Assembly: GCA_035293045.1 (NCBI GenBank)
Contig: DATDOY010000291.1
Span: 1-20,929, forward strand
Source: DATDOY01 sp035293045
GTDB taxonomy: Bacteria > Actinomycetota > Acidimicrobiia > IMCC26256 > JACPCJ01
Direction of reading: 5' to 3'
Length of the DNA: 20,929 nt
In this document: in pieces, positions 13,893 to 20,852 of the stretch
Layout: the number at the start of each line of letters is the position of its first letter
Numbering within the stretch: the first letter of the stretch is position 1
Position numbers and translations under genes: made by a program
Notes under the pieces: generated by a model
Databases searched by the model: none
The model's input: only the letters and a program-made list of their open reading frames with translations
What the model was told of the DNA's origin: nothing

Positions 13893-14681
13893 CTAGATCG
13901 GCTCGTACCAGCTCGCGACCCGGGCGACCTCGGGCACCGCTGATTCCATGCGCCCCGCCATCGCCATGAAGAGCTCGACCGGGTCCGCCGTCCAATCGGT
14001 TGAATCCCGAGGGCCCTGCTGCACTCGATACGTGCCCCCGCCGACCACGATTTCGAGGCCGACGCCTTGGTCCGAGAGCAGGAACGCCGTCCGCTGGCGC
14101 GCGCCGGCCAGGATCTCCGGACGGACCCATGGGCCAAGAGCCGGGAGCGCGGCCCGAAGCACCAACGCCGCCTCCGGAGCCGGCACGTCCCAAGATCGGT
14201 GGGTCGCGGTCGCTATGTCGTAGCCGTGGGCCAGGTAGTCGAAGAGCTGGTACGAGAGACCCGTCGGAATGTCAGACCTGACTCCGGCGTGCAGGTCGAT
14301 GACGGCCGAACTGGCCGCGTCGTCGGTGAGCCCGCCGAGCAGCCCGGCGTAGGTCGCCACGTCTGCCTCCAGAAGATCCGCCACCTCGTGGACGTCGGCG
14401 ACGGTGACTTCGCTGATCTCGAGGTCATTGAGTTCAGCGAGCCCCGCCAGCGTGTCACCCCTCCGGCGATCTCCCATCCCCCGCCGCAAGATGTTCAGCA
14501 TGTGGATGGCGGTGTCCGTCACCGTCCAGCGCATGCCGGGGATAGGCATGCCGCCCTCCTCGCGAGTGAGCGAGCGCAACAAGGCGACGAACGCCCCGCC
14601 CGCCCGCTCGAGAGCGGCCGCCATGTCACCAACCTTGACCCCAGATCCCCGGACAACGTCTTGCTCTCGATCTACTCTCAT
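13893..14681 (-). CDS. maleylpyruvate isomerase-family (mycothiol-dependent/DinB-like) protein
   Basis: This 262-residue protein has an N-terminal DinB/MDMPI four-helix domain with the metal-site motif W52-TV-x-D56-x3-H60 (MRWTVTDTAIH). A second histidine lies in the conserved LFDYLAHGYDIATATHRSW stretch. The C-terminal domain is SCP2-like, ending DPVELFMAMAGR and MESAVPEVARV. Related enzymes use mycothiol, which fits an actinobacterium; the substrate is unknown. ATG 14681 was chosen because a promoter places transcription start at this codon, making it leaderless. The frame stays open to 14933, but that part overlaps padR and the control region. It is divergent from padR and probably its target. 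Confidence 0.85.
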   Translation of the reverse strand: MRVDREQDVVRGSGVKVGDMAAALERAGGAFVALLRSLTREEGGMPIPGMRWTVTDTAIHMLNILRRGMGDRRRGDTLAGLAELNDLEISEVTVADVHEVADLLEADVATYAGLLGGLTDDAASSAVIDLHAGVRSDIPTGLSYQLFDYLAHGYDIATATHRSWDVPAPEAALVLRAALPALGPWVRPEILAGARQRTAFLLSDQGVGLEIVVGGGTYRVQQGPRDSTDWTADPVELFMAMAGRMESAVPEVARVASWYEPI

Positions 14682-14688
14682 GCTGAGC

Positions 14689-14716
14689 AAACTACTCTCA
14701 TTGGGAGTAGTGTCAA
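14689..14716 (-). promoter_or_regulatory. leaderless promoter of the MDMPI-family gene
   Basis: On the minus strand a perfect -35 TTGACA (14716-14711) and a -10 TAGTTT (14694-14689) are 16 bp apart. The ATG follows 7 bp later, so the mRNA should begin at or next to the start codon. Confidence 0.7.
14691..14711. promoter_or_regulatory. probable PadR operator
   Basis: ACTACTC (14691-14697) and GAGTAGT (14705-14711) form a perfect 7-bp inverted repeat with a 7-bp centre. The 10-bp sequence CTACTCTCAT also occurs as a direct repeat at 14672-14681 and 14692-14701, 20 bp apart. The dyad covers the spacer and -10 of the minus promoter and the -10-like TAGTGT (14708-14713) of padR, so one protein could control both genes. 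Confidence 0.65.
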
Positions 14717-14721
14717 GCTCC

Positions 14722-15369
14722 ATGCGACAACGCCCGACAACCACGACGTTCGCCCTGCTCGGCTTGCTGGCCATCCGGCCATGGACGGGGTATGAGCTGA
14801 CCCGGCAGGCTCGCCGAAGCCTCCGGTACGCGTGGCCGAGCTCAGAGGCACACCTGTATCGGGAGCAAAAGCGCCTCGTGCAACTCGGCTGGGCGAAGCT
14901 GGAGCGGGAAGCGGTCGGGCAGCGCACGCGCAACCGCTACGAGATCACCGTCGACGGTCGCGAGGCGCTCCGATTGTGGCTCGACACGCCGCCGGCCGGT
15001 CCCCGCCTCGAAATCGAGGGGCTCGTGCGAACGTTCTTCGGCGACGCGGGAAGCCCCGAGGCCCTGCGGCGGTCCATGCAGGTGACCGCCGCCGAAGCAC
15101 GGGTAGCCCGCGACGATCTCGTCGCGCTCGTGGAGGATTATCTCGAGACGGGCGGACCGTTCCCACAACGACTCCATGTCATCGCCATGTCCGCCGACCT
15201 CATCACCGATTTGCTCGGTCGCATCTCCGGGTTCTTCGAGGAAGCCGACGCCGAAGTCGCGTCATGGTCGTCCACGGAAGACCTCGGAATGACCAAGGCC
15301 ACGCTCGGGCGCCTCGAGTCCATTGCCCAGCGGGCGACAAGGGCGCGACGGGCTGACCAACCGGTTTGA
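14722..15369 (+). CDS. PadR-family transcriptional regulator
   Basis: This 215-residue protein has a PadR winged helix at about 8-85. It runs from TFALLGLLAIRPWTGYELTR through SEAHLYREQKRLVQLGWAKLE to the wing RTRNRYEITVDGREALRLWL. A helical C-terminal dimerisation domain (Vir_act_alpha_C type) covers about 95-185. Such proteins are usually repressors released by small phenolic or drug-like ligands. The ATG at 14722 is 8 bp after TAGTGT, so it may be leaderless. No Shine-Dalgarno is present. It is divergent from an MDMPI-family enzyme gene over a 40-bp region with a dyad, a typical autoregulator/target layout. Confidence 0.92.
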   Translation: MRQRPTTTTFALLGLLAIRPWTGYELTRQARRSLRYAWPSSEAHLYREQKRLVQLGWAKLEREAVGQRTRNRYEITVDGREALRLWLDTPPAGPRLEIEGLVRTFFGDAGSPEALRRSMQVTAAEARVARDDLVALVEDYLETGGPFPQRLHVIAMSADLITDLLGRISGFFEEADAEVASWSSTEDLGMTKATLGRLESIAQRATRARRADQPV

Positions 15370-15408
15370 GCGTCATGACGCGGCGATTCGCTCGCGGGTC
15401 GTGGCACG

Positions 15409-17115
15409 ATGGCGTTCCCACCGCGCCGCCCATCCCAGGTCCTCGTGAACGCTGACGCCTCCCCCACCGATAGGCAACCACCCCTTCGAGCCGCCCGCGC
15501 CGCGACGGCGCGCGGCGAGTGGACGGAGGCCCGCGAGCTCTACCAGGAGGTGCTCGCGGCCGACGTCACACCCGAGGCGCTCGAGGGATTCGCGTTGGCC
15601 AGTTGGTGGCTCGACGACGTCGACGCGGCGATCGACGCGCGCGAGCGCGCGTACGCCATCCGCCGGGATCGGGGCGAAACCCTCGAGGCCGGATGGGTGG
15701 CCACGTATTTGGCGTGGGATTACGGGGCGATTCGCGGACACACCGCCGTGGCCAACGGCTGGCTCCAGCGGGCGCGGCGCCTCCTCGACGAGTCGGGCGC
15801 GCCGGCCGGCCCCGAACTCGCGTGGATGTCGCTCATCGAAGCGTCATTCCACCTCGACACCGACGCCAACGAGGTCCTTCGCCTGAGCACCGACGCGCTC
15901 ACGCACGCCAAGGCTCACGGGGTGCTCGACGTCGAGATGACCGCGCGCACCCTGCAGGGATTGGCGCTGGTGACTCTGGGGCGCGTCAGTGAGGGCAATG
16001 CGCTGCTCGACGAGGGAACGGCGGCGGCGACCGCGGGCGAGTTGCGCGACCCGTTCGCCATCGGTTCGTGCTGCTGCAACATGATCATCGCCTGCGAGCG
16101 CTCACGGGATTTTGATCGCGCAGGCCAATGGTGCGAACGACTGGCGGAGTTCTGCGAACGCACCGGGCAGCGCCCGCTGCTCGCCCTGTGTCGGGCCCAC
16201 TACGGCACCGTGCTCACGATGCGCGGCGAGTGGACCGAGGCCGAAGAGGAACTCGAGTGGGCGGCCGGTGAGCTCTCGACCCTGCGACCCGTGCTCGCCG
16301 GCTACGCGCGAGCGCGCCTGGCTGAACTCCGGCGCCGCCAGGGCAGGACGCGCGAGGCACGCGAGCTCCTCGCGGCCGCCGAGGCTCACGTCCTGGTTCC
16401 GCTCGTGCAGGCGCAGCTCGCGCTCGACGACGACGACGCGTCCGCCGCCCTCAGCTACGCCGAGAAGTTCCTCCGGAGCTTCGGATCGGAACGGGCGATT
16501 GAAAGCGCGGGCGGGTTCGAGACCCTCGTGCTGGCGCATCTGCGTCTCGGGGAGGTCGATCGGGCGCGCGACGCCCACGCCGAGCTCGCCGCCATTGCCG
16601 AGGCTGTTGGCACCGATGCGCTGCGGGGAGCCAACCTCGGCGCCCAGGGTTGGATTGCGCTCACCGAGCGTCGACCGGGTGACGCGCGCGGCGCGTTCGA
16701 AGACGCCATCGAGCACTTCGACCGCGGTCCCGCGCCGTTCGAGGCCGCCCAGATGCGCATGGGACTCGCTCGGGCTCTCGACGCCGAGGACCGGCGGGCG
16801 GCGGCGATCGAGCACGCCGGCGCGGCCGCGGCCGCGCTTGATGGACTCGGCGCTCGCCGACTCGCACAGAGCGCCCACACGCTCGTCGAACGACTGGGTG
16901 GGCGCTCGGCCGGACGGCGGCACGCCCTCACCACCCGCGAGCGTGACGTGCTCGTTCTCGTAGCCAAGGGGCGCTCGAACCGGGAGATCGCGAGCGACTT
17001 GGTGGTGAGCGAACACACCGTTCACCGGCACCTCGCCAACATCTACACCAAGCTCGGCGTGACTTCGCGAGCCGCCGCCGTGGCCGCCGCCGCCGACCTC
17101 TCCATCCTCGACTGA
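15409..17115 (+). CDS. LuxR-family regulator with TPR-like sensor region
   Basis: This 568-residue protein has a long helical-repeat region (about 20-490) of TPR-like pairs such as GEWTEARELYQEVL, DAAIDARERAYAI and GEWTEAEEELEWAA. A LuxR/GerE helix-turn-helix follows at the C-terminus (about 505-568: LTTRERDVLVLVAKGRSNRE, then SEHTVHRHLANIYTKLGV). It lacks an N-terminal P-loop ATPase, so it is a short relative of LAL/MalT regulators that senses through its repeats. The ATG at 15409 is used; GTG 15445 is an alternative, and neither has a clear Shine-Dalgarno. It precedes a methyltransferase-cupin pair on the same strand, which it may regulate. Confidence 0.9.
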   Translation: MAFPPRRPSQVLVNADASPTDRQPPLRAARAATARGEWTEARELYQEVLAADVTPEALEGFALASWWLDDVDAAIDARERAYAIRRDRGETLEAGWVATYLAWDYGAIRGHTAVANGWLQRARRLLDESGAPAGPELAWMSLIEASFHLDTDANEVLRLSTDALTHAKAHGVLDVEMTARTLQGLALVTLGRVSEGNALLDEGTAAATAGELRDPFAIGSCCCNMIIACERSRDFDRAGQWCERLAEFCERTGQRPLLALCRAHYGTVLTMRGEWTEAEEELEWAAGELSTLRPVLAGYARARLAELRRRQGRTREARELLAAAEAHVLVPLVQAQLALDDDDASAALSYAEKFLRSFGSERAIESAGGFETLVLAHLRLGEVDRARDAHAELAAIAEAVGTDALRGANLGAQGWIALTERRPGDARGAFEDAIEHFDRGPAPFEAAQMRMGLARALDAEDRRAAAIEHAGAAAAALDGLGARRLAQSAHTLVERLGGRSAGRRHALTTRERDVLVLVAKGRSNREIASDLVVSEHTVHRHLANIYTKLGVTSRAAAVAAAADLSILD

Positions 17116-17120
17116 GGCCT

Positions 17121-17149
17121 GGCCTTTCGGGCCGCGGGCCATGGCCCGC
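17121..17149. repeat. palindromes downstream of the LuxR gene
   Basis: GGCC-TTTCG-GGCC (17121-17133) is followed directly by the perfect 16-bp palindrome GCGGGCCATGGCCCGC (17134-17149). They lie 6 to 34 bp after the LuxR stop and 100 bp before the methyltransferase gene. They may act as a terminator or as an operator; there is no T-run. Confidence 0.5.
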
Positions 17150-17248
17150 CGCGCCGATGAGATGGCCCGTCCGGGCGATGCCGGGCCCCCTGCGCACGGC
17201 GCATGCTCGGCGTCGTAGGCACGATCCGGCCCGGCGAGAGGAGGGGAG

Positions 17249-18088
17249 ATGGGGAGCACCGCCCAAGCGACGACTGGCTCGGCGACGGTCGAGGGAAGGC
17301 TGTGGGGCGCTCGTGCGGACGCGTTCACCACGATGGAACCCCGCATGCTGGCGCTCTACGAGGCCGTGCTCGACGACGACGCAGCCGACATCGCCCCCGG
17401 CACCCGGTTGCTCGATGTCGGCTGCGGCGCCGGTCGGTTCATGGTGCTCGCCGCGCAGCGCGGCGCCGCCGTCTCCGGGATCGATGCAGCGGAACCGCTC
17501 ATCGACATCGCGCGCGAGCGGCTCCCCGAGGCCGTCCTCCGTGTCGGCGACATGGAGGCGCTGCCCTGGGGCGACGCCTCGTTCGACGTCGTCGTGGGAC
17601 TCGACGCCTTCTCGTTCGCCAACGACCCGGTCCGCGCGCTCCGGGAAGCGGCGCGGGTGACCGTCGGCGGGGCGCCCGTGGTCGTCGCCGCCTGGGGCCG
17701 GCGCGACCACTGCGAAACGGCTGGCTACTTCACTGCCCTCGCGGGGTTGGCGTCGTCGCCATCGCCTCGGTCGGTCGACCCCTTCGCGTTCTCAGAGCCG
17801 GGCGCCCTCGAGGCGTTCGCGGCCACCTGCAATCTCACCTCTGTTCGTCGGCAAGAGGTGCTGTGCGTCTGGGCCTTCCCAGACGAGTCCGAGGCCCTGA
17901 CCGCTTTGACCTCAACGGGCCTGGCGGTAGGGGCGATCCAGAAAGCCGGACAGGAGCGGACCGAAGACGCCATCCGTGACGCCATCGCTCCGTACCGGAT
18001 GACCGACGGGGGCTATCGCCTCGAAAACCAATTCAGCTACGTCATCGCTCGGGCGGGAGCCCGCAGCGGGAAGGGATATTCATCATGA
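17249..18088 (+). CDS. class I SAM-dependent methyltransferase (Methyltransf_11 type)
   Basis: This 279-residue enzyme has SAM-binding motif I LLDVGCGAGRF (54-64), acidic Asp79 after strand 2 (GIDAAEP), and VGDMEALPWGDASFDVVVGL as motifs II/III. The strand arrangement is complete. The substrate pocket region is not recognisable, so the acceptor is unknown. The ATG has AGGAGGGGAG 2-8 bp upstream. Its stop overlaps the cupin start (ATGA at 18085-18088), so the two are translated together. The LuxR-TPR regulator upstream is separated by 133 bp containing palindromes. Confidence 0.93.
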   Translation: MGSTAQATTGSATVEGRLWGARADAFTTMEPRMLALYEAVLDDDAADIAPGTRLLDVGCGAGRFMVLAAQRGAAVSGIDAAEPLIDIARERLPEAVLRVGDMEALPWGDASFDVVVGLDAFSFANDPVRALREAARVTVGGAPVVVAAWGRRDHCETAGYFTALAGLASSPSPRSVDPFAFSEPGALEAFAATCNLTSVRRQEVLCVWAFPDESEALTALTSTGLAVGAIQKAGQERTEDAIRDAIAPYRMTDGGYRLENQFSYVIARAGARSGKGYSS

Positions 18089-18453
18089 CCATCACCCACC
18101 AGACCGAGCACAAGGCGTTCGGTAAGCCCGACGAGGTCAGGGAGTTCCCCTACGGCCGCGCCGAGATCCTCTCGATCGGCGGCGCCGAAATCGGCCGCCT
18201 CATCTTCGAGCCCGGCTGGCGCTGGTCGGAGCACGTCAAGCCGATCGCGGGCACCGAACAGTGCGAGGCGCCGCACTTCCAGTACCACATCAGCGGCAAG
18301 CTCGCGGTCCAGATGGCCGACGGCACCGAGTTCATCGCGACCGCGGGAGACGTGACGTCGTTGCCCAGCGGTCACGACGGCTGGGTCGTCGGCGACGAGC
18401 CCGTCGTCGTCATCGACTGGTACGGCGCGAGCCAGTACGCGAAGGCCACGTAA
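18085..18453 (+). CDS. cupin-domain protein
   Basis: This 122-residue protein is a single cupin barrel. The sequence WSEHVKPIAGTEQCEAPHFQYHISGKLAV contains His and Glu positions resembling cupin motif 1. ATAGDVTSLPSGHDGWVVGDEP corresponds to motif 2, with its histidine. Such small cupins bind a metal and act as isomerases, dioxygenases or ligand sensors; no reaction can be assigned. It overlaps the methyltransferase stop, suggesting a shared small-molecule pathway. A strong hairpin terminator follows 7 bp after the stop. Confidence 0.9.
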   Translation: MTITHQTEHKAFGKPDEVREFPYGRAEILSIGGAEIGRLIFEPGWRWSEHVKPIAGTEQCEAPHFQYHISGKLAVQMADGTEFIATAGDVTSLPSGHDGWVVGDEPVVVIDWYGASQYAKAT

Positions 18454-18460
18454 TGCGGTC

Positions 18461-18502
18461 GACGCCCGGCCCCTTCACCCGAGGGTGAGGGGGCCGGGCG
18501 TC
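18461..18502. terminator. bidirectional hairpin terminator, 20-bp stem
   Basis: The arms 18461-18480 (starting GACGCCCGGCC) and 18483-18502 are complementary over 20 positions with one T-G wobble, separated by only GA. The stem is very GC-rich and has no T-run. It lies between the convergent cupin and SRPBCC genes, as expected for a terminator serving both strands. Confidence 0.85.
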
Positions 18503-18531
18503 GTCGATCACGAACGCGGCGAGGCCAGTGA

Positions 18532-18990
18532 TCAGGTTTCGAGAGCAGCGGCAAGGCGTTCGAGCGTGCCGCTCATCGTCTGATGGTTTCGCTCGGTCCG
18601 GTCCTCGATGCCGGAGATCTGCTTGCTGAACTCGAGTGCGTTCTCGGGGCGCAGGTCCTCGCTCCATTCGGTGACCCGACAGCCGGTCTCGGTGGGCTCA
18701 ATGCGGTAGCCCCAGGTCGAGTAATGGAAATCCATCATCGAGCACTCGAAGGCAAAAGCCCGCCCGGGCTCGGCCTCGATCACCTTCCCCTGGGTGACCC
18801 ACTCGTGCTCGCCGTTTCGATTGTGGCCATCGAACGTCGCGCCGACCACCGGGCCGTCGAAGCCTTCGTGCCACACACAGGTGTGACACTCCTCGGACCA
18901 TTCCCCCATGCGGGTCACATCCGAGATGGCGGCGTAGACCGCTTCGGGAGTGGCGGCGATGTCGCGGGAGATTTCGATCTTGTCGGTCAT
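18532..18990 (-). CDS. SRPBCC-family protein (polyketide cyclase-like)
   Basis: This 152-residue protein has the SRPBCC pattern IEISRDIAATPEAVYAAISD, then TRMGEWSEE, GPVVGATFDGHNR, EAEPGRAFAFEC and a terminal amphipathic helix. It shares SxxxTRxxEWS-, G-VGA-F-GHNR- and E-EPGR-FAF-type blocks with the protein at 4211-4717, so the two are paralogues of one subfamily. The HTCVWH and FECSMMDFHY stretches give several Cys, Met and His residues that might bind a ligand, but no known site is recognised. The ATG at 18990 has no visible Shine-Dalgarno. It is convergent with the cupin gene across the terminator. Confidence 0.9.
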   Translation of the reverse strand: MTDKIEISRDIAATPEAVYAAISDVTRMGEWSEECHTCVWHEGFDGPVVGATFDGHNRNGEHEWVTQGKVIEAEPGRAFAFECSMMDFHYSTWGYRIEPTETGCRVTEWSEDLRPENALEFSKQISGIEDRTERNHQTMSGTLERLAAALET

Positions 18991-19074
18991 GCGGGCGAGT
19001 GAACCACACGCATTCCTGCGGGAGGTAATCGACCGTCGTGCGACCCGGCACGGTCAGGGCGCGAGGATGTCCGA

Positions 19075-19446
19075 GTGCTCGTCATCGACGCCGCCAACGT
19101 GATCGGATCGCGCCCGACGGGGTGGTGGCGCGATCGTGCCGGAGCCGCACGAGCCTTCATCGAACGCGTGCGAGCGACGGTGGCGGCCGGACGGCTCGAT
19201 CCGCCCGTGACCATCGTGCTCGAGGGCCAAGCGCGAGCGGGAGCTGACATCGACGACGTCGAGGACGTCGCAGGCGTGGACGTGGTGCATGCACCGGGCG
19301 AGGGCGACGACACGATCTTCGCCGTGGCGGCGGCGAATCGGGGCGCGGTCGTGGTCACGGCCGACCGGGGACTGGCGGAGCGAGTGCGCGCCGTCGACGC
19401 GGAGGTCGTCGGACCGAAGTGGCTGCTCGACCAACTCGTCGACTGA
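19075..19446 (+). CDS. small NYN/PIN-like domain protein
   Basis: This 123-residue protein begins LVIDAANVIGSRPTGWWRDR, the opening of NYN/YacP-type PIN-like nucleases with Asp5 and Asn8 at the putative active site. A second acidic cluster EGDDTIFAVA and the segment VVVTADRGLAERV (Asp in TAD) complete the usual set of carboxylates. RNase activity is therefore possible but unproven. GTG 19075 is the only start that keeps the conserved N-terminus. No strong Shine-Dalgarno is present. It lies 84 bp from the divergent SRPBCC gene. Confidence 0.8.
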   Translation: MLVIDAANVIGSRPTGWWRDRAGAARAFIERVRATVAAGRLDPPVTIVLEGQARAGADIDDVEDVAGVDVVHAPGEGDDTIFAVAAANRGAVVVTADRGLAERVRAVDAEVVGPKWLLDQLVD

Positions 19447-19465
19447 GAAGGCGTGGCGCGGGAGA

Positions 19466-19471
19466 TATTCT
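19466..19471 (+). promoter_or_regulatory. -10 element of the PPOX gene
   Basis: TATTCT lies 6 bp before GTG 19478, so transcription would start at that codon and the mRNA would be leaderless. No convincing -35 is seen. This supports the GTG over the ATG at 19502. Confidence 0.45.
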
Positions 19472-19477
19472 CGCCAC

Positions 19478-19990
19478 GTGCCGACCGTCGAACGCCCGGC
19501 CATGTCCGACTACGGCGTCCCCGATGACCCGGCGGGCGCGTTGCCGTGGACATGGGCGCAGCAGCGGCTCGTCGCCAACAAGAACTACTGGGTCGTGACC
19601 GCGTCGGAGTCCGGACGGCCCCACGCATTGCCGGTGTGGGGCGTCTGGCTTCCCGACACCGACCGGTTCTGGTTCTCGTGTTCGCCGAACGCGCGCAAGG
19701 CGCGGAACATCGCCGCGAACCCGCAATGCGTGGTGACCGTCGATGACACGGTCGAGTGCGTCTCCGTCGAAGGGAGAGCCAGCCTCGCCGACACGGTCCG
19801 AGACGCCGACGCCATCGACCACGCCGTCGCCGCCTACGTCACGAAGTACTGGGACAACCCGGAAGTCCATCCCGAGATGGAGGCGTTCCTGCGCAGTCAC
19901 GCGATCATCGAGGTCACGCCCGAGCGCGCCTTCGGAATCATCGAACGCGAAGCTGAGTTCTCCGAGCGAGCCACCCGCTGGCGCTGGTGA
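19478..19990 (+). CDS. pyridoxamine 5'-phosphate oxidase-family (FMN/F420-binding split-barrel) protein
   Basis: This 170-residue protein (162 from ATG 19502) is a split beta-barrel of the PPOX family. YWVVTASESGRPHALPVWGV is the first barrel strand pair. FWFSCSPNARKARNIAANPQ is the typical phosphate-binding stretch of FMN/F420 binders, followed by CVVTVDD and VEGRASLA. The C-terminal region ends with EVTPERAFGIIE. In actinobacteria such proteins use FMN or F420 to reduce small molecules or simply bind the cofactor, and the cofactor cannot be decided here. GTG 19478 fits a leaderless promoter. It lies 31 bp after the NYN gene. Confidence 0.92.
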   Translation: MPTVERPAMSDYGVPDDPAGALPWTWAQQRLVANKNYWVVTASESGRPHALPVWGVWLPDTDRFWFSCSPNARKARNIAANPQCVVTVDDTVECVSVEGRASLADTVRDADAIDHAVAAYVTKYWDNPEVHPEMEAFLRSHAIIEVTPERAFGIIEREAEFSERATRWRW

Positions 19991-20170
19991 GGGGCGGCCG
20001 ACGCACGCGTCCCGATGTCCCGCTTGCGTCCAAGTGTGGAAGTGCAGGGGCCCATTGCCACGAGCCACGGGCGCGATTGAGACGCGCGAGTGGATCGCAC
20101 CCGTCAGATCGCACGCGTCAAGGCCTGCGAGCAGCCCCGGCGGTTTCGAACCCGTGTCTCTACGTTGTGA

Positions 20171-20207
20171 GGGAACGCCAGGCCCGTCTCTTAGCCTGCT
20201 CGTTCCC
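20171..20207. ncRNA. compound stem-loop, possible structured RNA
   Basis: GGGAACG (20171-20177) pairs with CGTTCCC (20201-20207). Inside, CAGGC (20179-20183) pairs with GCCTG (20194-20198), leaving a 10-base loop and a small internal bulge. Twelve pairs in two nested stems are unlikely to be pure chance, but no RNA family is recognised. Confidence 0.35.
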
Positions 20208-20234
20208 GCTTAGCAGCCGGTCAGGCCGGGCCTC

Positions 20235-20261
20235 GGTCACCGGCGATGGCCGCCGGTGACC
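20235..20261. repeat. perfect 11-bp inverted repeat with 5-base loop
   Basis: GGTCACCGGCG (20235-20245) and CGCCGGTGACC (20251-20261) flank ATGGC. The element lies 245 bp after the PPOX stop and 131 bp before the last gene. It could be a terminator, part of an RNA structure or an operator. Confidence 0.75.
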
Positions 20262-20391
20262 CGATGCCCGAGGTGCGGACGTAGAGGTCTAACCCAGCTT
20301 CCTAAGGGGAGGTACTCGCTCCGTTGCACGTGACACGCGCGCCGGGGTGATGTCAGGCTCGCGGTGTTTCGCTCCTCCGGAGGGCGGTGGA

Positions 20392-20790
20392 TTGTCCGAA
20401 CCGATCGTATACATCGACCGCTCCCGCATCCGGGAGGGGTGCGTGGACGACCTCAGGGCCGCGATCGCCGACCTCGTCGAGTTCATTGACGCCCGCGAAC
20501 CTCAGCTCCTCTACTACGGGTTCTTCGTCGACGAGAAGAACGGCGCAATGACAGTCGTCGCCGTGCATCCCGACTCGGCGTCGCTGGAGCTTCATATGAA
20601 AATTGGCGCGGCGGCGTTCCGCACATTCGCCGACTTCATCGAAATGGAGCGGATTGAGGTCTACGGGGAGCCGAGTGACGATGTCGTGGCGCAGTTGCAT
20701 ACCAAGGCCCGGGACCTTGGACGCGCGGGGAGCGTCGTCATCCACCCGCGCCGCGCCGGTTTCACTCGCCTTGACACCAGGGAAGCGTGA
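20392..20790 (+). CDS. hypothetical protein, ABM-like alpha/beta-barrel
   Basis: From TTG 20392 the protein is 132 residues. It starts MSEPIVYIDRSRIREGCVDD, with GGAGGGCGG just upstream. The strand-helix-strand order (IVYIDRSRIREG, LRAAIADLVEFIDAREPQL, LYYGFFVDE, MTVVAVHPDSASLELHM) resembles antibiotic-biosynthesis-monooxygenase-type dimeric barrels. No catalytic residue can be named. ATG 20350 is in frame and would add 14 residues, but the sequence upstream of TTG looks less protein-like. It is flanked on both sides by hairpin-rich noncoding DNA. Confidence 0.72.
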   Translation: MSEPIVYIDRSRIREGCVDDLRAAIADLVEFIDAREPQLLYYGFFVDEKNGAMTVVAVHPDSASLELHMKIGAAAFRTFADFIEMERIEVYGEPSDDVVAQLHTKARDLGRAGSVVIHPRRAGFTRLDTREA

Positions 20791-20805
20791 GGAGCACGGA
20801 GGTCA

Positions 20806-20852
20806 GGGACACCTAGCGGATGAACCGCCCGCGTCCTGTCGGTGCGAGTCCC
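20806..20852 (+). ncRNA. structured segment at the right edge (possible group II intron or riboswitch piece)
   Basis: GGGAC-ACC (20806-20813) can pair with GGT (20841-20843) and GTCCC (20848-20852), leaving GCGA bulged. An inner hairpin GCGG-ATGAA-CCGC lies at 20816-20828. The GGTGCGAGTCC string recalls bacterial group II intron domain I, and also the GGTGxGAxTCC part of cobalamin riboswitches. The cobalamin B12 box is not seen. The remaining 139 bp to the window end contain no gene, and the assignment cannot be settled here. Confidence 0.25.

Larger units (their letters stand above)
19991..20391. other. 401-bp noncoding region with hairpins
   Basis: No convincing gene is present. The region contains a compound hairpin at 20171-20207, a perfect 11-bp-stem hairpin at 20235-20261, and a tRNA T-loop-like GGTTCGAAACC on the minus strand near 20142-20152. 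Shorter frames crossing it are Arg/Ser-rich and read as noncoding. It may hold a structured RNA or the leader of the last gene. Confidence 0.6.

Noticed and set aside
14682..14933. An N-terminal extension of the MDMPI-family protein
   Set aside because: It overlaps the padR gene and its promoter, and the extra sequence is Arg/Ser-rich. The promoter places the start at 14681.
16102..17346. A 414-codon minus-strand frame over the LuxR gene
   Set aside because: The opposite strand encodes TPR repeats and a clean LuxR helix-turn-helix; this frame has no recognisable domain.
20101..20220. A possible tRNA gene on the minus strand (TTCGAAA T-loop-like string, arm-like stems)
   Set aside because: The T-stem does not pair over five bases, the anticodon-like loop is 10 bases rather than 7, and no acceptor stem can be formed.
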